Positions 18,436-29,465 are shown, counted from the stretch's first letter. The stretch: DNA of 64,000 bases from Vibrio campbellii CAIM 519 = NBRC 15631 = ATCC 25920 (GCF_002163755.1 NZ_CP015863.1:558001-622000), one strand, 5' to 3'. The notes: generated from the sequence alone by a model not told the origin. Made by a program: numbers and translations.

Positions 18436-20895
18436 ATGCGAGTATTAAAGTTTGGCGGCTCATCATTAGCAGATGCAGATCGCTTTTTGAGAGCAGCGGA
18501 TATCATCGCCAACAACGCACAACAAGAAGAAGTCGCAGTGGTACTTTCTGCACCTGGCAAAACAACCAACAAGCTGGTAGCGGTGATTGAAGGTGCGCTT
18601 CGCAATGGTGAAGCTGAACTGCAAATCAATGAGCTGGAAGCCTCTTTCAAAGCTCTATTTGCAGATATCCAAGTTGTATTACCAAACATCGATGGTGCAG
18701 CTTTCGATAACCAAGTTAAAACCTCACTTTCTCAACTTCGCCAGCTCGTTCATGGCATCAATCTTCTTGGCATGTGCCCAAACAACGTCAATGCACGCAT
18801 CATTAGTAAAGGTGAACGCGTTTCGATTCAGCTGATGAAAGCGGTATTGGAAGCGAAAGGGCAACCAGCGCATCTTATCGACCCAGTTGAATACCTCTAC
18901 GCAAAAGGCGATCACCTAGAAGCCATGGTCGATGTTGAAGTTTCAACTCAGAACTTCCGTCAGAACCCTCTTCCTCAGGGCCATGTGAATATTATGCCGG
19001 GCTTTACCGCAGGTAACGAGAAAGGTGAACTAGTTACATTAGGTCGTAATGGTTCAGACTACTCAGCAGCGGTTCTTGCGGCGTGTCTGCGCGCAGATTG
19101 CTGTGAAATCTGGACAGACGTTGATGGCGTGTACAACTGTGACCCTCGCTTAGTAGAAGATGCTCGTCTGCTTAAATCGCTTAGCTACCAAGAAGCGATG
19201 GAGCTTTCTTACTTCGGTGCTTCTGTTCTGCACCCGAAAACCATCGCACCAATCGCACAATTCCATATTCCTTGTCTGATCAAAAACAGCTTTAACCCAC
19301 AAGGTGCGGGTACGCTGATTGGTCAAGACACTGGCGAAGATAACCTCGCTATCAAAGGCATCACGACGCTGAACGACCTAACGATGGTTAACGTGTCTGG
19401 CCCGGGTATGAAGGGTATGGTTGGCATGGCAAGTCGAGTATTTGGTGCAATGTCATCAGCAGGTGTGTCTATCGTTCTGATCACTCAATCTTCTTCTGAG
19501 TACAGCATCAGCTTCTGTATCGAAGCGCAAGACAAAGCAAAAGCACAACAAGTATTGGCGGATGCGTTTGAACTTGAACTAAAAGACGGTCTACTTGAAC
19601 CAGTCGAGTTTATTGATGATGTGTCTATTGTCACTTTGGTTGGTGATGGTATGCGTACTTCACGCGGTGTTGCATCTCGCTTCTTCTCATCTCTTGCTGA
19701 AGTGAACGTAAACATTGTAGCTATCGCACAGGGCTCGTCTGAGCGTGCTATCTCTGCCGTAATTCCTGAAGACAAAATCTCTGAAGCGATCAAAGCGTGT
19801 CACGAGAACCTATTCAACTCTAAGCACTTCCTAGACGTCTTCGTGGTTGGTATTGGCGGCGTTGGTGGTGAGCTGGTGGATCAAATTGAGCGTCAACAAG
19901 CCAAGCTTGCGGAAAAAGGTATCGTGATTCGCGTGTGTGGCTTGGCAAACAGTAAAGGTCTTCTGCTTGATAGCGAAGGTCTGCCACTAGAGCATTGGCG
20001 TGACCGTATGTCGGCAGCGACAGAAGAGTTCAGCCTAGCGCGTTTGATTTCTTTGGTTCAACGTAACCACATCATCAACCCAGTATTGGTGGACTGTACT
20101 TCAAGTGAAGATATCGCGAACCAATACGCTGATTTCTTAGCGGCTGGTTTCCACGTAGTTACACCAAACAAGAAAGCAAACACAGCCAGCATGTCTTACT
20201 ACCATCAGCTTCGCGATGTTGCGCGCAGCTCTCGCCGTAAGCTGATGTACGAAACAACCGTAGGCGCAGGTCTACCGGTGATCGAAAACCTACAAAACCT
20301 AATTTCAGCGGGTGATGAACTAGAGCGCTTCAGCGGTATCCTTTCTGGCTCTCTGTCATACATCTTCGGTAAGTTAGATGAAGGTATGAGCCTAAGTGAA
20401 GCAACCAACATCGCCAAGCAAAATGGCTTTACTGAACCTGATCCTCGTGACGATCTATCGGGTATGGATGTGGCGCGTAAGCTACTTATCCTTGCTCGTG
20501 AAGCTGGCATGTCTCTAGAACTAGAAGACGTTGTGGTTGACCAAGCTCTGCCACCAGGTTTTGACGACTCAGGCAGTGTTGAAGAGTTTATGGAGCGCTT
20601 ACCAGAAGCGGACGCCTACTTTAAAGAGCTGTCAGCTAAAGCGGCAGAAGAAGGCAAAGTACTGCGCTACGTGGGTGAAATTGTCGATGGTAAATGCACG
20701 GTAAGCATCGCTGCAGTCGATGAAAACGACCCGATGTTTAAGATCAAAGATGGTGAAAACGCACTGGCATTCTACAGCCGCTACTACCAACCAATTCCAC
20801 TGGTATTGCGTGGTTACGGTGCGGGTACTGAAGTTACGGCTGCTGGCGTATTCTCGGATGTGATGCGTACTTTAGGTTGGAAGCTAGGGGTATAA
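18436..20895 (+). CDS. thrA: Bifunctional aspartokinase I / homoserine dehydrogenase I
   Basis: 819 residues. The N-terminal kinase domain (about 1-290) starts with [13 protein letters not shown] and phosphorylates aspartate. Two ACT regulatory modules (about 315-460; segments [16 protein letters not shown] and [16 protein letters not shown]) bind threonine for feedback inhibition. The C-terminal homoserine dehydrogenase (about 465-819) has the NAD(P) motif [14 protein letters not shown] and the catalytic-domain segment [17 protein letters not shown]. Length matches E. coli ThrA (820). GGAGGAAGGG precedes the ATG. First gene of thrABC, controlled by the leader and attenuator upstream. Confidence 0.98.
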   Translation: MRVLKFGGSSLADADRFLRAADIIANNAQQEEVAVVLSAPGKTTNKLVAVIEGALRNGEAELQINELEASFKALFADIQVVLPNIDGAAFDNQVKTSLSQLRQLVHGINLLGMCPNNVNARIISKGERVSIQLMKAVLEAKGQPAHLIDPVEYLYAKGDHLEAMVDVEVSTQNFRQNPLPQGHVNIMPGFTAGNEKGELVTLGRNGSDYSAAVLAACLRADCCEIWTDVDGVYNCDPRLVEDARLLKSLSYQEAMELSYFGASVLHPKTIAPIAQFHIPCLIKNSFNPQGAGTLIGQDTGEDNLAIKGITTLNDLTMVNVSGPGMKGMVGMASRVFGAMSSAGVSIVLITQSSSEYSISFCIEAQDKAKAQQVLADAFELELKDGLLEPVEFIDDVSIVTLVGDGMRTSRGVASRFFSSLAEVNVNIVAIAQGSSERAISAVIPEDKISEAIKACHENLFNSKHFLDVFVVGIGGVGGELVDQIERQQAKLAEKGIVIRVCGLANSKGLLLDSEGLPLEHWRDRMSAATEEFSLARLISLVQRNHIINPVLVDCTSSEDIANQYADFLAAGFHVVTPNKKANTASMSYYHQLRDVARSSRRKLMYETTVGAGLPVIENLQNLISAGDELERFSGILSGSLSYIFGKLDEGMSLSEATNIAKQNGFTEPDPRDDLSGMDVARKLLILAREAGMSLELEDVVVDQALPPGFDDSGSVEEFMERLPEADAYFKELSAKAAEEGKVLRYVGEIVDGKCTVSIAAVDENDPMFKIKDGENALAFYSRYYQPIPLVLRGYGAGTEVTAAGVFSDVMRTLGWKLGV

Positions 20896-20900
20896 CGACA

Positions 20901-21872
20901 ATGAGTTCAGGTGATATGGATGTAGTGGTTTATGCCCCAGCATCAATTGGTAATGTAAGCGTAGGTTTCGACGTTCTGGGGGCGGCGGTGTCTCCAGTCG
21001 ATGGTAAACTATTGGGTGACCGAGTATTGGTTAAGTCTGGGGCTGAGCCGTTCAGCCTAAAGACGGCGGGTGATTTTGTTGAGAAGCTGCCAACCGAGTC
21101 GAAAGAGAACATCGTTTACGACTGTTGGGTGGTGTTTGCTCGTGAGCTAGACAAAAAAGGTGTTGAGCTAAAGCCACTTGAAATGACGCTAGAAAAGAAC
21201 ATGCCAATCGGCTCAGGATTAGGCTCAAGTGCATGTTCTATTGTTGCTGCATTAGATGCATTAAACCGATTCCATGGTCAGCCGCTTAACGAGACAGAGT
21301 TACTGGCGCTGATGGGAGAAATGGAAGGTAAGATCTCTGGTGGTATTCACTACGATAACGTCGCGCCGTGTTACCTTGGTGGTGTGCAATTGATGCTTGA
21401 AGAGTTGGGTATCATCAGCCAAGAAGTGCCTTGCTTTGATGATTGGTTCTGGGTTATGGCGTATCCGGGTATCAAAGTATCAACAGCAGAAGCGCGTGAG
21501 ATCCTACCATCTCAATACCGCCGACAAGATATCATTGCTCATGGTCGTCACCTTGCGGGCTTTATTCATGCGTGTCATTCTGGCCAGCCAGAACTTGCTG
21601 CAAAAATGATCAAAGACGTGATCGCAGAACCGTATCGTGAGAAACTGCTTCCGGGTTTTGCGAATGCACGTCAATACGCAGCGTCTGCGGGTGCATTGGC
21701 AACCGGTATTTCTGGCAGTGGTCCGACACTGTTCAGTATTTGCAAAGAGAAAGATGTCGCTGAGCGAGTTGCTCGCTGGTTAGAACAGAACTACGTACAA
21801 AACGAAGAAGGATTCGTCCACGTTTGTCGTCTAGATAAACAGGGTTCGAAAGTAACAGGAAGTGAGCTATGA
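20901..21872 (+). CDS. thrB: Homoserine kinase
   Basis: 323-residue GHMP kinase that phosphorylates homoserine. The ATP-binding motif [12 protein letters not shown] lies near residue 99 and the N-terminal strand [18 protein letters not shown] is typical. The C-terminal GHMP motif is [14 protein letters not shown]. The gene begins five bases after the thrA stop codon and its last four bases overlap the thrC start (ATGA). An in-frame ATG five codons later (20916) is an alternative start closer to the E. coli N-terminus. Confidence 0.97.
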   Translation: MSSGDMDVVVYAPASIGNVSVGFDVLGAAVSPVDGKLLGDRVLVKSGAEPFSLKTAGDFVEKLPTESKENIVYDCWVVFARELDKKGVELKPLEMTLEKNMPIGSGLGSSACSIVAALDALNRFHGQPLNETELLALMGEMEGKISGGIHYDNVAPCYLGGVQLMLEELGIISQEVPCFDDWFWVMAYPGIKVSTAEAREILPSQYRRQDIIAHGRHLAGFIHACHSGQPELAAKMIKDVIAEPYREKLLPGFANARQYAASAGALATGISGSGPTLFSICKEKDVAERVARWLEQNYVQNEEGFVHVCRLDKQGSKVTGSEL

Positions 21873-23149
21873 AGCTTTACAATATAAAAGAAAATGATGA
21901 ACAAGTTTCCTTTGGCCAAGCCGTTCGCCAAGGATTAGGCCGTAACCAAGGTCTATTTTTCCCATCGGAATTACCAAAATTTGAAGATGTTGATGCGCTG
22001 CTGGCAGAAGACTTTGTCTCTCGTAGCACGAAAATCCTATCAGCACTGATTGGCGATGAGCTGGCGGAAGAGCAAGTTAACGCATTGGTTGACGCTGCAT
22101 TCCAATTCCCAGCGCCAATCAACCAAGTAAAAGACGGTGTTTACGCTCTGGAGCTTTTCCATGGTCCAACGCTTGCGTTTAAAGACTTTGGTGGTCGATT
22201 TATGGCGCAATCTCTTGCTGCAGTTTCGGACGGTGGCAAGATCACTATCCTAACGGCAACTTCTGGCGATACTGGCGCAGCCGTTGCGCACGCTTTCTAT
22301 GGTATGGAAGACATCAACGTTGTGATTCTGTATCCGAAAGGCAAAATCAGCCCACTGCAAGAGAAGCTGTTCTGTACGCTTGGTAAGAACATCCATACTG
22401 TCGCGATCGATGGAGACTTCGATGCGTGTCAGGCTCTGGTTAAGCAAGCTTTTGATGATTCTGCACTGCGTGAAGAGATCGGTCTTAACTCTGCAAACTC
22501 AATCAACATCAGCCGTTTGATGGCGCAAATCTGTTACTACTTTGAAGCAGCTGCGCAAATGAGCAAACAAGAGCGTGAAAACCTAGTGGTATCAGTACCA
22601 AGCGGTAACTTCGGTAACCTAACTGCTGGTCTATTGGCAAAAGCACTGGGTCTACCTATTAAGCGCTTCATCGCTGCAACGAATGCCAATGACACTGTGC
22701 CACGTTACCTAGAAACGGGTCAGTGGGCGCCGAAACCAACGGTTGCAACAACATCGAACGCAATGGACGTGAGCCAACCAAATAATTGGCCTCGTATCGA
22801 AGAGCTATGCCGCGTGAAAGAGTGGGGCTTGGAGACGCTAGGTAAAGGTGCAGTGTCTGATGAGCAAAGCGCTCAGTCGGTGAAAGACCTATACGCACTT
22901 GGCTACCTATGTGAGCCACACGGTGCGATTGCTTACCGCGTTCTTGAAGAGCAGCTGCAAGAGGGTGAAACAGGTCTGTTCCTATGTACTGCTCACCCAG
23001 CGAAGTTCAAAGAAGTTGTGGATGATATTCTAGAATCCGACATCGACCTTCCTGCACCACTAGCGAAGCACGCTGCGATGGAGCTGCTATCGGAAGATCT
23101 CGACGCTGACTTTGACGCATTGAAACAAGTACTGCGCCGCGTGCAGTAA
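21869..23149 (+). CDS. thrC: Threonine synthase
   Basis: 426-residue PLP-dependent enzyme converting phosphohomoserine to threonine. The PLP lysine lies in [13 protein letters not shown] (near residue 107), and the phosphate-binding loop is in [21 protein letters not shown] is the fold-type II signature. It overlaps thrB by ATGA, so translation is coupled. A hairpin terminator closes the operon about 40 bases downstream. Confidence 0.98.
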   Translation: MKLYNIKENDEQVSFGQAVRQGLGRNQGLFFPSELPKFEDVDALLAEDFVSRSTKILSALIGDELAEEQVNALVDAAFQFPAPINQVKDGVYALELFHGPTLAFKDFGGRFMAQSLAAVSDGGKITILTATSGDTGAAVAHAFYGMEDINVVILYPKGKISPLQEKLFCTLGKNIHTVAIDGDFDACQALVKQAFDDSALREEIGLNSANSINISRLMAQICYYFEAAAQMSKQERENLVVSVPSGNFGNLTAGLLAKALGLPIKRFIAATNANDTVPRYLETGQWAPKPTVATTSNAMDVSQPNNWPRIEELCRVKEWGLETLGKGAVSDEQSAQSVKDLYALGYLCEPHGAIAYRVLEEQLQEGETGLFLCTAHPAKFKEVVDDILESDIDLPAPLAKHAAMELLSEDLDADFDALKQVLRRVQ

Positions 23150-23190
23150 GCTTCAAAAGTACAGTAAGTAGCAAAAACAGAAATAACGAG

Positions 23191-23219
23191 AGGTGAATGA
23201 GTAATCATTCACCTTTTTT
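23191..23219 (+). terminator. thrABC terminator
   Basis: Perfect 10-bp stem AGGTGAATGA / TCATTCACCT (23191-23200 and 23205-23214) with a 4-base loop and a U-run of six. Confidence 0.92.
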
Positions 23220-23289
23220 ATTGCTAGTAAGTTTTAACTCTCTTTAAGATTGAAAAACGAACTTAACTACATGAGATGGAAAGAGCAGC

Positions 23290-23949
23290 ATGCATTTTTT
23301 GATTTTTCTTGGCTCAGTCAGAGACAGTACGCCACCACGACCAGCGCGTTTAGGAATGCGAGTCAGTAGAGCGTGTGAAAAACTTATCGCGAGTCAGCAC
23401 TCACAACATACGGTCGAAATCATTGACCCATTGAACTACGACTTTGGTGATGTGTTTAAGCCCGAGTTTGCTTATCACCGCTCAAAAGTGCCGGAGCACC
23501 TCAGCGAGTTGGCAGATAAAATCAAACATGCGGATGGGTATGTGATGGTTAGCCCGGAGTACAATCATTCGATGAGTCCTGCTTTGGCAAACATGCTTAA
23601 TCACTTTGGCAGCTCGCTGTTTTCCTATAAGCCAAGTGCTATCGTGACCTATTCTGCAGGGCAATGGGGCGGCGCTCGTGCTGCAGTGTCGATGCGCACT
23701 TTCTTATCCGAGTTGGGATGCTTACCCGTGTCGGCAATGATCCATATTCCGAAAGCACAAGAGGTGTTTGATGAGCACGGTGTTGTTGCGGATGAGTCGG
23801 ATCAGGCGCAGTGGGATAGCTATATGAATCGCACTTTGCATCAACTGATTTGGTGGGCAGAAGGGGCGTCATTGCAAAGAGAGAGGCTTGATCCAACTTC
23901 GTTGGCACAAGCGTTCAAGAAAGATCCTTCGCAAAGAAACGCACCTTAG
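23290..23949 (+). CDS. NADPH-dependent FMN reductase family protein
   Basis: 219 residues with a flavodoxin-like fold. The N-terminus FLGSVRDSTPPRPARLG supplies the FMN phosphate loop, and VMVSPEYNHSMSPALANML is the family signature around residues 98-116. A YSAGQWGGARAAVSMR segment follows. Members reduce FMN, quinones or azo dyes with NAD(P)H; the physiological substrate cannot be told. It is a single-gene unit sharing a bidirectional terminator with grcA. Confidence 0.88.
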   Translation: MHFLIFLGSVRDSTPPRPARLGMRVSRACEKLIASQHSQHTVEIIDPLNYDFGDVFKPEFAYHRSKVPEHLSELADKIKHADGYVMVSPEYNHSMSPALANMLNHFGSSLFSYKPSAIVTYSAGQWGGARAAVSMRTFLSELGCLPVSAMIHIPKAQEVFDEHGVVADESDQAQWDSYMNRTLHQLIWWAEGASLQRERLDPTSLAQAFKKDPSQRNAP

Positions 23950-23999
23950 AAAGATGAGTTCGCCACTATCGGAGGGGACTCGAAGGATCCAGAAACAAA

Positions 24000-24033
24000 A
24001 AAAGCTTGGTCATTGCTGACCAAGCTTTTTAAA
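24000..24033. terminator. Bidirectional terminator between the FMN reductase gene and grcA
   Basis: 13-bp stem AAAAGCTTGGTCA / TGACCAAGCTTTT (24000-24012 and 24017-24029) with a TTGC loop, U-runs on both strands. Confidence 0.9.
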
Positions 24034-24059
24034 TTCTAGCAAGCTAGTTTACTGAGAGA

Positions 24060-24437
24060 TTATAGAGACTCAGTAAAAGTACGAGCGATTACGTCACGTT
24101 GCTGTTCTGGAGTTAGCGAGTTGAAACGTACTGCGTAACCAGAAACACGGATAGTTAGCTGTGGGTAGTTCTCTGGGTGTGCAACTGCATCTTCTAGAGT
24201 TTCACGCTTAAGAACGTTCACGTTTAGGTGTTGACCGCCTTCAATGCGAGGAGCTGTTTCGATTGCTACTTCGCGGCTTTCGTAGTCACCTAGGTCGCTG
24301 ATTGCGATAACTTGGTCTGCTTCATAAGTTGATGCTGCAGCAACACAACGCGCTTCGTTCTTCTCGCTATCTAGTAGCCAGATTGAGTTTAGTAGTTCGT
24401 CGTTAGCTGCTTTAGTAATTTGGATACCTTGGATCAT
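24060..24437 (-). CDS. grcA: Autonomous glycyl radical cofactor
   Basis: 125 residues, homologous to the C-terminal end of pyruvate formate-lyase. The glycyl radical loop [12 protein letters not shown] is near the C-terminus. In E. coli (YfiD) it replaces the damaged end of PFL after oxygen exposure and restores activity. The ATG at 24437 is chosen because AGGAG lies seven bases upstream; a GTG one codon earlier is less well placed. An FNR-type promoter lies upstream, which suits a microaerobic repair protein. Confidence 0.97.
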   Translation of the reverse strand: MIQGIQITKAANDELLNSIWLLDSEKNEARCVAAASTYEADQVIAISDLGDYESREVAIETAPRIEGGQHLNVNVLKRETLEDAVAHPENYPQLTIRVSGYAVRFNSLTPEQQRDVIARTFTESL

Positions 24438-24504
24438 CACTATCTCCTAGACCACTTACGTGGTGATTATTGGTGTTAATTTTCGAATTTTTGTCGAGCT
24501 AAGT

Positions 24505-24548
24505 ATTATATAGCGAATATCCATTGTTTTAATATTGATTTAAGTCAA
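24505..24548 (-). promoter_or_regulatory. FNR-type class II promoter of grcA
   Basis: The FNR box reads TTGACTTAAATCAA on the minus strand (24548-24535), one mismatch from TTGAT-N4-ATCAA. A TATATAAT -10 region (24512-24505) begins 22 bases past its inner edge, the spacing of promoters with FNR centred near -41.5. E. coli yfiD is likewise FNR-activated. Confidence 0.75.
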
Positions 24549-24763
24549 AAAACAACCAAAAACCTTAATTTTTTGAAGGTAATTTTCTTGCGCTAAATCA
24601 ATAAAACTTTTGAAAACATACTATTTACAATTTATTTGATAATATAAAAAATATTTAATAGTTAGTTTTGTTGTAAATTTACTACAATATGAGCTCAAAA
24701 CTTAACCTTGCTAACGCAACTGCCTGTATTTAGGTAGCCATACTGAAAGTCTAAAGTGATTAA

Positions 24764-25651
24764 ATGACAAACATAAAAAACACGTTTGGAAACAAATTTA
24801 TTGGTGCTCATGTCTCGGCTGCGGGCGGTGTTGACCAAGCGCCTCTTCGCGCTCGCGAAATTGGTGCGAATGCATTTGCTTTGTTTACCAAGAACCAACG
24901 TCAGTGGGTTGCGAAGCCGCTTGAAGAGAAAACCATTAGCGCATTCAAAGCGAACTGCAAAATGCTTGGCTTTGGCGCAGAGCATATTCTTCCCCATGAT
25001 TCTTATCTGATTAACCTAGGTGCGCCGGAAGAAGAAAAGCTGAATAAATCCCGCGCGGCATTTATTGATGAGATGGAGCGTTGTAATCAACTTGGGTTAA
25101 CGCTGCTGAATTTCCATCCTGGCAGTCATCTAAAGAAAGTGTCGGAACAAGAGTGCTTAGCGACGATCGCCGAGTCGATCAATCTTGCGCACAAAGCGGT
25201 GCCCAATGTGATCGCTGTGATTGAGAGCACAGCTGGTCAGGGGACAAACCTAGGTTGGAAGTTTGAGCACCTTGCTGAAATCATCGATCAAGTGGAAAAC
25301 AAAGAGCGTGTTGGCGTATGTCTCGATACTTGCCACACGTTTACCGCCGGCTACGATCTGCGTACTAAAGAGGATTGTGAGCATACCTTTGCTGAATTCG
25401 ATCGTATTGTTGGGATGCACTATTTAAGAGCAATGCATCTAAATGATTCAAAAGTTGAATTCGCTAGCAAGGTTGACCGCCATCATTCATTAGGTAAAGG
25501 CGAGATCGGTTGGAGTTGTTTTGAGTACATCGCTAAAGATCCGCGCTTTGATCGTATACCTCTGATTTTAGAGACAATTGATCCCGATATTTGGCAGCAA
25601 GAAATCAATACTTTGCGCAAATTCCATATCGAAGAGATCGCTAATTCGTAA
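24764..25651 (+). CDS. nfo: Endonuclease IV (AP endonuclease)
   Basis: 295-residue TIM-barrel, Zn-dependent enzyme that nicks DNA 5' of abasic sites in base-excision repair. Family segments are visible in order: [54 protein letters not shown] and [12 protein letters not shown], carrying the His, Glu and Asp zinc ligands. It is about 15 residues longer than E. coli Nfo, at the N-terminus ([12 protein letters not shown]), so translation could start later. The BER gene ung lies 400 bases downstream, with a small ORF between them. Confidence 0.97.
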   Translation: MTNIKNTFGNKFIGAHVSAAGGVDQAPLRAREIGANAFALFTKNQRQWVAKPLEEKTISAFKANCKMLGFGAEHILPHDSYLINLGAPEEEKLNKSRAAFIDEMERCNQLGLTLLNFHPGSHLKKVSEQECLATIAESINLAHKAVPNVIAVIESTAGQGTNLGWKFEHLAEIIDQVENKERVGVCLDTCHTFTAGYDLRTKEDCEHTFAEFDRIVGMHYLRAMHLNDSKVEFASKVDRHHSLGKGEIGWSCFEYIAKDPRFDRIPLILETIDPDIWQQEINTLRKFHIEEIANS

Positions 25652-25768
25652 CGAAACAGCGAAGTTGGCATCCTTCTTTCTTAGCTAGATACATGAGCCA
25701 TTCGCGCTTGTTTTAAATGCCTGAATCCAGAGTGGTATTTAGGCGAAGCTAGTTAGGAGGATGACAGC

Positions 25769-25885
25769 ATGTCTCGACCAGTTTCTTTGAGCCCAGTGAC
25801 ACACACTCGACGAGTATTACGTTTACCAACCCCAAATCGCCATATATCAGGGCAGGGGCACTATCGAACGCCGCAGCGCAATTAG
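25769..25885 (+). CDS. Candidate 38-residue basic protein between nfo and ung
   Basis: ORF of 38 codons preceded by a full AGGAGG Shine-Dalgarno sequence (25755-25760) eight bases before the ATG, one of the best ribosome-binding sites in the window. The product begins MSRPVSLSPVTHTRRVLRLP and ends HYRTPQRN. It is rich in Arg, His and Pro with almost no acidic residues, has no membrane segment or signal peptide, and would be nucleic-acid- or ribosome-binding in character by composition alone. I recognise no family. Same strand as nfo and ung. Confidence 0.6.
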   Translation: MSRPVSLSPVTHTRRVLRLPTPNRHISGQGHYRTPQRN

Positions 25886-26043
25886 CGGTACTAGTTATCT
25901 AAGGCTGTATTAGGTGTCGCACCGGTCAACGCATACAGTTCGCGTATCCGTTTTTGAGAAGCCGTCTCAAGCTGGTGGTAAGTTTTTGTTTGTTTTGGTT
26001 TCGCTCGTTAGAATAGAGGGAAACTTTAGGATAGGAACCTTCC

Positions 26044-26724
26044 ATGAATCAGTTACCCACTTGGCACGATGTAATCGGCGAAGAAAAACAGCAGAGCTAC
26101 TTTGTCGACACTTTGAATTTTGTTGAAGCAGAGCGAGAGGCGGGCAAAGCTATCTATCCGCCAGCCAAAGACGTGTTCAACGCGTTTCGTTTTACCGAGT
26201 TCAATGACGTTAAGGTTGTGATTCTAGGACAAGACCCTTACCACGGCCCTAACCAAGCACATGGTTTGTGCTTCTCTGTATTACCAGGCATCAAAACCCC
26301 GCCGTCTTTAGTGAACATGTACAAAGAGCTGGCACAGGACATTGAAGGTTTCCAAATTCCTCAGCATGGCTTTTTGCAAAGTTGGGCAGAGCAAGGGGTG
26401 TTGCTACTGAATACTGTATTGACGGTAGAGCAGGGTAAAGCGCACTCGCATTCGAAAACTGGCTGGGAAACGTTTACTGACCGCGTTATTGAAGCAATTA
26501 ACCAGCATCAAGAAGGTGTGGTGTTCTTGTTATGGGGGTCACACGCGCAGAAAAAAGGGCGTTTTATCGACCGTAATAAACATCACGTGTTAACGGCTCC
26601 GCACCCGTCACCATTATCTGCTCACCGAGGATTCTTTGGCAGTAAGCCATTCTCACAAGCAAACCAGATTCTTGTTCAGCAAGGGAAAGAAGTGGTCAAT
26701 TGGCATTTGCCAATGACGGTATAA
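26044..26724 (+). CDS. ung: Uracil-DNA glycosylase
   Basis: 226-residue family 1 UDG that removes uracil from DNA. The water-activating motif [18 protein letters not shown] (Asp near residue 62) and the minor-groove loop [11 protein letters not shown] (His near residue 185) are intact, as is LLNTVLTVE. The ATG follows ATAGGAACCTTCC. A small ORF and nfo precede it. No hairpin directly follows; the first is at 27024. Confidence 0.98.
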   Translation: MNQLPTWHDVIGEEKQQSYFVDTLNFVEAEREAGKAIYPPAKDVFNAFRFTEFNDVKVVILGQDPYHGPNQAHGLCFSVLPGIKTPPSLVNMYKELAQDIEGFQIPQHGFLQSWAEQGVLLLNTVLTVEQGKAHSHSKTGWETFTDRVIEAINQHQEGVVFLLWGSHAQKKGRFIDRNKHHVLTAPHPSPLSAHRGFFGSKPFSQANQILVQQGKEVVNWHLPMTV

Positions 26725-27056
26725 AGCCCACTTTTCCTCTTAATATAAAGAAAGAAAAAATAGTACAGCGATCGTGACAAGCAGCTCGCCGATCGAGTAC
26801 GTCAGAGTGACGCTGAGTTTGTCTAAATCATAAAAATGGCGAAGTAAACGATTGCGTAAGCAGGGTTTGTTTCGTCACTTTCTTATCCAGTGGGAATCTC
26901 TAGGAAATTGTTTGGCTATTGCTATGAGTAAAAACTGAGGGAAATTCTCAACAGGTAAGAATTGGTGTTATGCCAATAGAGTCAGCTTCAAAATCCTCCC
27001 ATTTTTTCGCTATCCATAAAAGACAAAAGGCACCATCTAGGTGCCTTTTGTACAAA
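26725..27056. other. Gene-free stretch downstream of ung
   Basis: No ORF with a credible start is seen on either strand. The only clear structure is the hairpin at 27024-27050. Confidence 0.5.
27024..27050. terminator. Terminator hairpin for the DUF3545 gene (and possibly ung)
   Basis: Perfect 11-bp stem CAAAAGGCACC / GGTGCCTTTTG (27024-27034 and 27040-27050), 5-base loop. Reading leftward it ends in CCTTTTGTCTTTTATGG; it sits seven bases past the stop codon of the minus-strand gene at 27057. Confidence 0.8.
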
Positions 27057-27242
27057 TTATAGTTTGATGTCATCCAGAGTGATGTCGTTGCAGACATCGA
27101 GTTCACGCAGTTCCTTGAGTAAAGTGCGTCTATCGTTCATTTCTTCAATTTCTCGCCACTTACGCTTCACTGGTTTCGAACGAGATTTGGTTGTTGAGGT
27201 AGTATCCAGACCAAATAGGTCATCGAGTTGAAAGCCTTCCAT
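27057..27242 (-). CDS. DUF3545-family small protein
   Basis: 61 residues. The middle is basic (TTKSRSKPVKRKWREIEEMND) and followed by RRTLLKELRELD, predicted helical; the ends are acidic. The KRKWREIE motif fits the DUF3545 family, which I name from memory. Function unknown. The ATG is preceded by AAAGGTGG and the gene ends in a terminator, so it appears monocistronic. Confidence 0.8.
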   Translation of the reverse strand: MEGFQLDDLFGLDTTSTTKSRSKPVKRKWREIEEMNDRRTLLKELRELDVCNDITLDDIKL

Positions 27243-27965
27243 AAGCCACCTTTACCTTTTTCTATCTAAACTGTTATATCCAGTCCTTGTGGAGTTTTTT
27301 TTAGTACCACAATAGCCGTGAGGATAACCATGATATATTTCGCATTTGTGTCGGTAACATGACATTTTCGTGCAAAAATACTCACAGAATCACATTTTGC
27401 ATGCATTTAAAATGAACAAAAAATAAGCGAACGATCTCACGAAAACGGTTAAATGAAGAGATTTGGTATGTTAATTCGAAGGGCAGATTTCACTCAATTT
27501 TTGAATACTAAGGTTGCATAGCATCGCTTTGATGAAAATGTATCCAATGGTAACAAACCGACACAGGAAATATTTGTCGGATACCTTGTGATTACTAGCC
27601 TTATTAAAAATAAACGATACGTCGTCTTGTTAATTTTGAGGGGGTTAGTTATGTTGAATTTTGATAAACAAGATGTTGCTGTTTGTGAGCGTTAAGTTTT
27701 CCTTTTATGTTAACTTTTGGTGACTTTATAGTGAAAAACAACAAGATTATTTTACTTGTTGCATATTGATTTTTGCCTTTCGAGGCTGCATTATCCGCCC
27801 GTCAAAAAATACGCTGGTACGTAAAATGGATGCATGAAGCGACATTTACGATTCTAGATTGCACAATAAACATTACTCAAAAAGCTAAGCACACTTTGAC
27901 ACTTAGCAGGCAATCTGGTGGATGGCTCGGAAGCAAAGACCGGCGCAACTCACTTTGAGGTACAC
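27243..27965. promoter_or_regulatory. Long intergenic region and leader of the alanine symporter gene
   Basis: 720 bases without a gene of normal size. A 14-codon ORF (MLNFDKQDVAVCER, 27651-27695) follows GAGGGGG and could be a leader peptide. Just before the symporter is a hairpin GCTAAG/CTTAGC (27884-27889 and 27902-27907) and then a GC-richer stretch with GGAAGCAAAGACCGG (27929-27943). The octamer ACTTTGAC/ACTTTGAG recurs inside the hairpin loop and beside the ribosome-binding site. These features suggest a regulated leader. The left half is the promoter side of the DUF3545 gene. Confidence 0.35.
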
Positions 27966-29465
27966 ATGACAGACTTAATCAATTTGATGAACGATCTCCT
28001 TTGGGGGTCGATTCTGGTTTATCTTCTTGTTGGTGTAGGAATCTACTTCACCGTTCGATTGGGTTTCATCCAATTCCGTCACTTCGGTCACATGTTCTCT
28101 GTTCTTAAGAACAGCCGTAAAGCAGACAAAGCTGGTATTTCTTCTTTCCAAGCGCTTTGTACTAGTCTTGCTGCACGTGTAGGTACCGGTAACATGGCGG
28201 GTGTTGCAGTTGCATTAACTGCGGGTGGCCCTGGAGCAATCTTCTGGATGTGGTTGATTGCAATGCTTGGTATGGCGACGTCGTTTGCAGAAAGTACGCT
28301 AGCGCAGCTATACAAAACCAAAGATGATGATGGCAACTACCGTGGTGGTCCCGCTTACTACATGGAAAAGGGTTTGGGCATGCGCTGGATGGGCGTGTTG
28401 TTCTCGGTTTTCCTAATCATCGCTTTTGGTTTGGTATTCAACGCCGTTCAAGCAAACTCTATCGCAAACGCGATGGTAAATGCGTTTGACTTACCTAGAA
28501 GTACGATTGATCTTGGATTCGGCTTAATTCAAAGTCCAGCTTTAGAGGTATCGAAAGCAGCGCTTATCATTGGGCTTATTGTAACCGCGTTGTCAGCTAT
28601 CATTATCTTTGGTGGTATCAAGCGTATTGCGAAAGTAGCAGAGCTGATTGTTCCTGTGATGGCACTTGCTTACCTAGTGCTAGCACTGTTCGTTATGTTC
28701 TCTAACCTAGACAAACTTCCTGATGTACTGATGCTTATCTTCAAGAGCGCATTCGGCCTGCAAGAAGCAGCGGCTGGTGGTCTTGGTTACGCAATCGCAC
28801 AGGCGATGATCAACGGTATCAAACGCGGCCTATTCTCGAACGAAGCTGGTATGGGTTCTGCGCCAAACGCGGCGGCATCAGCAACGCCTTACCCACCACA
28901 CCCAGCATCTCAAGGTTATGTTCAGATGCTAGGCGTGTTCATGGATACTATTGTTATCTGTTCGGCGACTGTGGCTATCATCCTGATGTCAGGTGAATAT
29001 GTAGGCCAAGCGACGGAAGTGACAGGTATAGAGCTAACTCAGCGTGCATTGAGCTCGCAAGTCGGCGATTGGGGCGGCATCTTTGTTGCTGTAGCAATCT
29101 TCTTCTTCGCGTTTACTTCTATCATTGCAAACTACTCGTACGCAGAAACGAATTTAATCTTCCTAGAGCACAACCACAAAGCGGGTCTAGGTATCTTCCG
29201 TATCGTTGTACTAGGTATGGTTATGTTTGGTGCGCTAGCTTCTCTACCAGTGGTTTGGTCATTGGCCGATGTTTCTATGGGTCTGATGGCGATTGTGAAC
29301 TTGGTGGCGATTATCTTGCTATCAGGCATCGTGATTAAGTTGGCGAAAGACTACAACCGTCAGCTAAGCGAAGGCAAAGTGCCTACGTTTGATCCGAATG
29401 ACTTCCCTGAGCTGAAATCTCAGTTAGAAGAAGGTATTTGGGACAACAACAAGAAAGATAGCTAA
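27966..29465 (+). CDS. Sodium/alanine symporter family protein (AgcS type)
   Basis: 499-residue integral inner-membrane transporter of the alanine or glycine:cation symporter family, with about ten transmembrane helices. Signatures are the N-terminal [13 protein letters not shown], the segment [27 protein letters not shown], and [19 protein letters not shown], all characteristic of AgcS. It imports a small neutral amino acid, probably alanine or glycine, with Na+. The ATG at 27966 is preceded by TTGAGGT and starts the expected N-terminus ([15 protein letters not shown]). An unusually long leader precedes it and a strong terminator follows. Confidence 0.92.
   Translation: MTDLINLMNDLLWGSILVYLLVGVGIYFTVRLGFIQFRHFGHMFSVLKNSRKADKAGISSFQALCTSLAARVGTGNMAGVAVALTAGGPGAIFWMWLIAMLGMATSFAESTLAQLYKTKDDDGNYRGGPAYYMEKGLGMRWMGVLFSVFLIIAFGLVFNAVQANSIANAMVNAFDLPRSTIDLGFGLIQSPALEVSKAALIIGLIVTALSAIIIFGGIKRIAKVAELIVPVMALAYLVLALFVMFSNLDKLPDVLMLIFKSAFGLQEAAAGGLGYAIAQAMINGIKRGLFSNEAGMGSAPNAAASATPYPPHPASQGYVQMLGVFMDTIVICSATVAIILMSGEYVGQATEVTGIELTQRALSSQVGDWGGIFVAVAIFFFAFTSIIANYSYAETNLIFLEHNHKAGLGIFRIVVLGMVMFGALASLPVVWSLADVSMGLMAIVNLVAIILLSGIVIKLAKDYNRQLSEGKVPTFDPNDFPELKSQLEEGIWDNNKKDS

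Noticed and set aside
20877..20900. Upstream TTG start for ThrB giving a longer N-terminus
   Set aside because: It would begin inside the thrA coding end and add non-conserved residues; ATG 20901 fits operon spacing.
27880..27960. Complete GEMM-I (c-di-GMP) or glycine riboswitch before the alanine symporter
   Set aside because: Only short resemblances to the conserved cores are visible, and the distance to the start codon is too small for a full aptamer plus expression platform. Kept only as a low-score leader finding.
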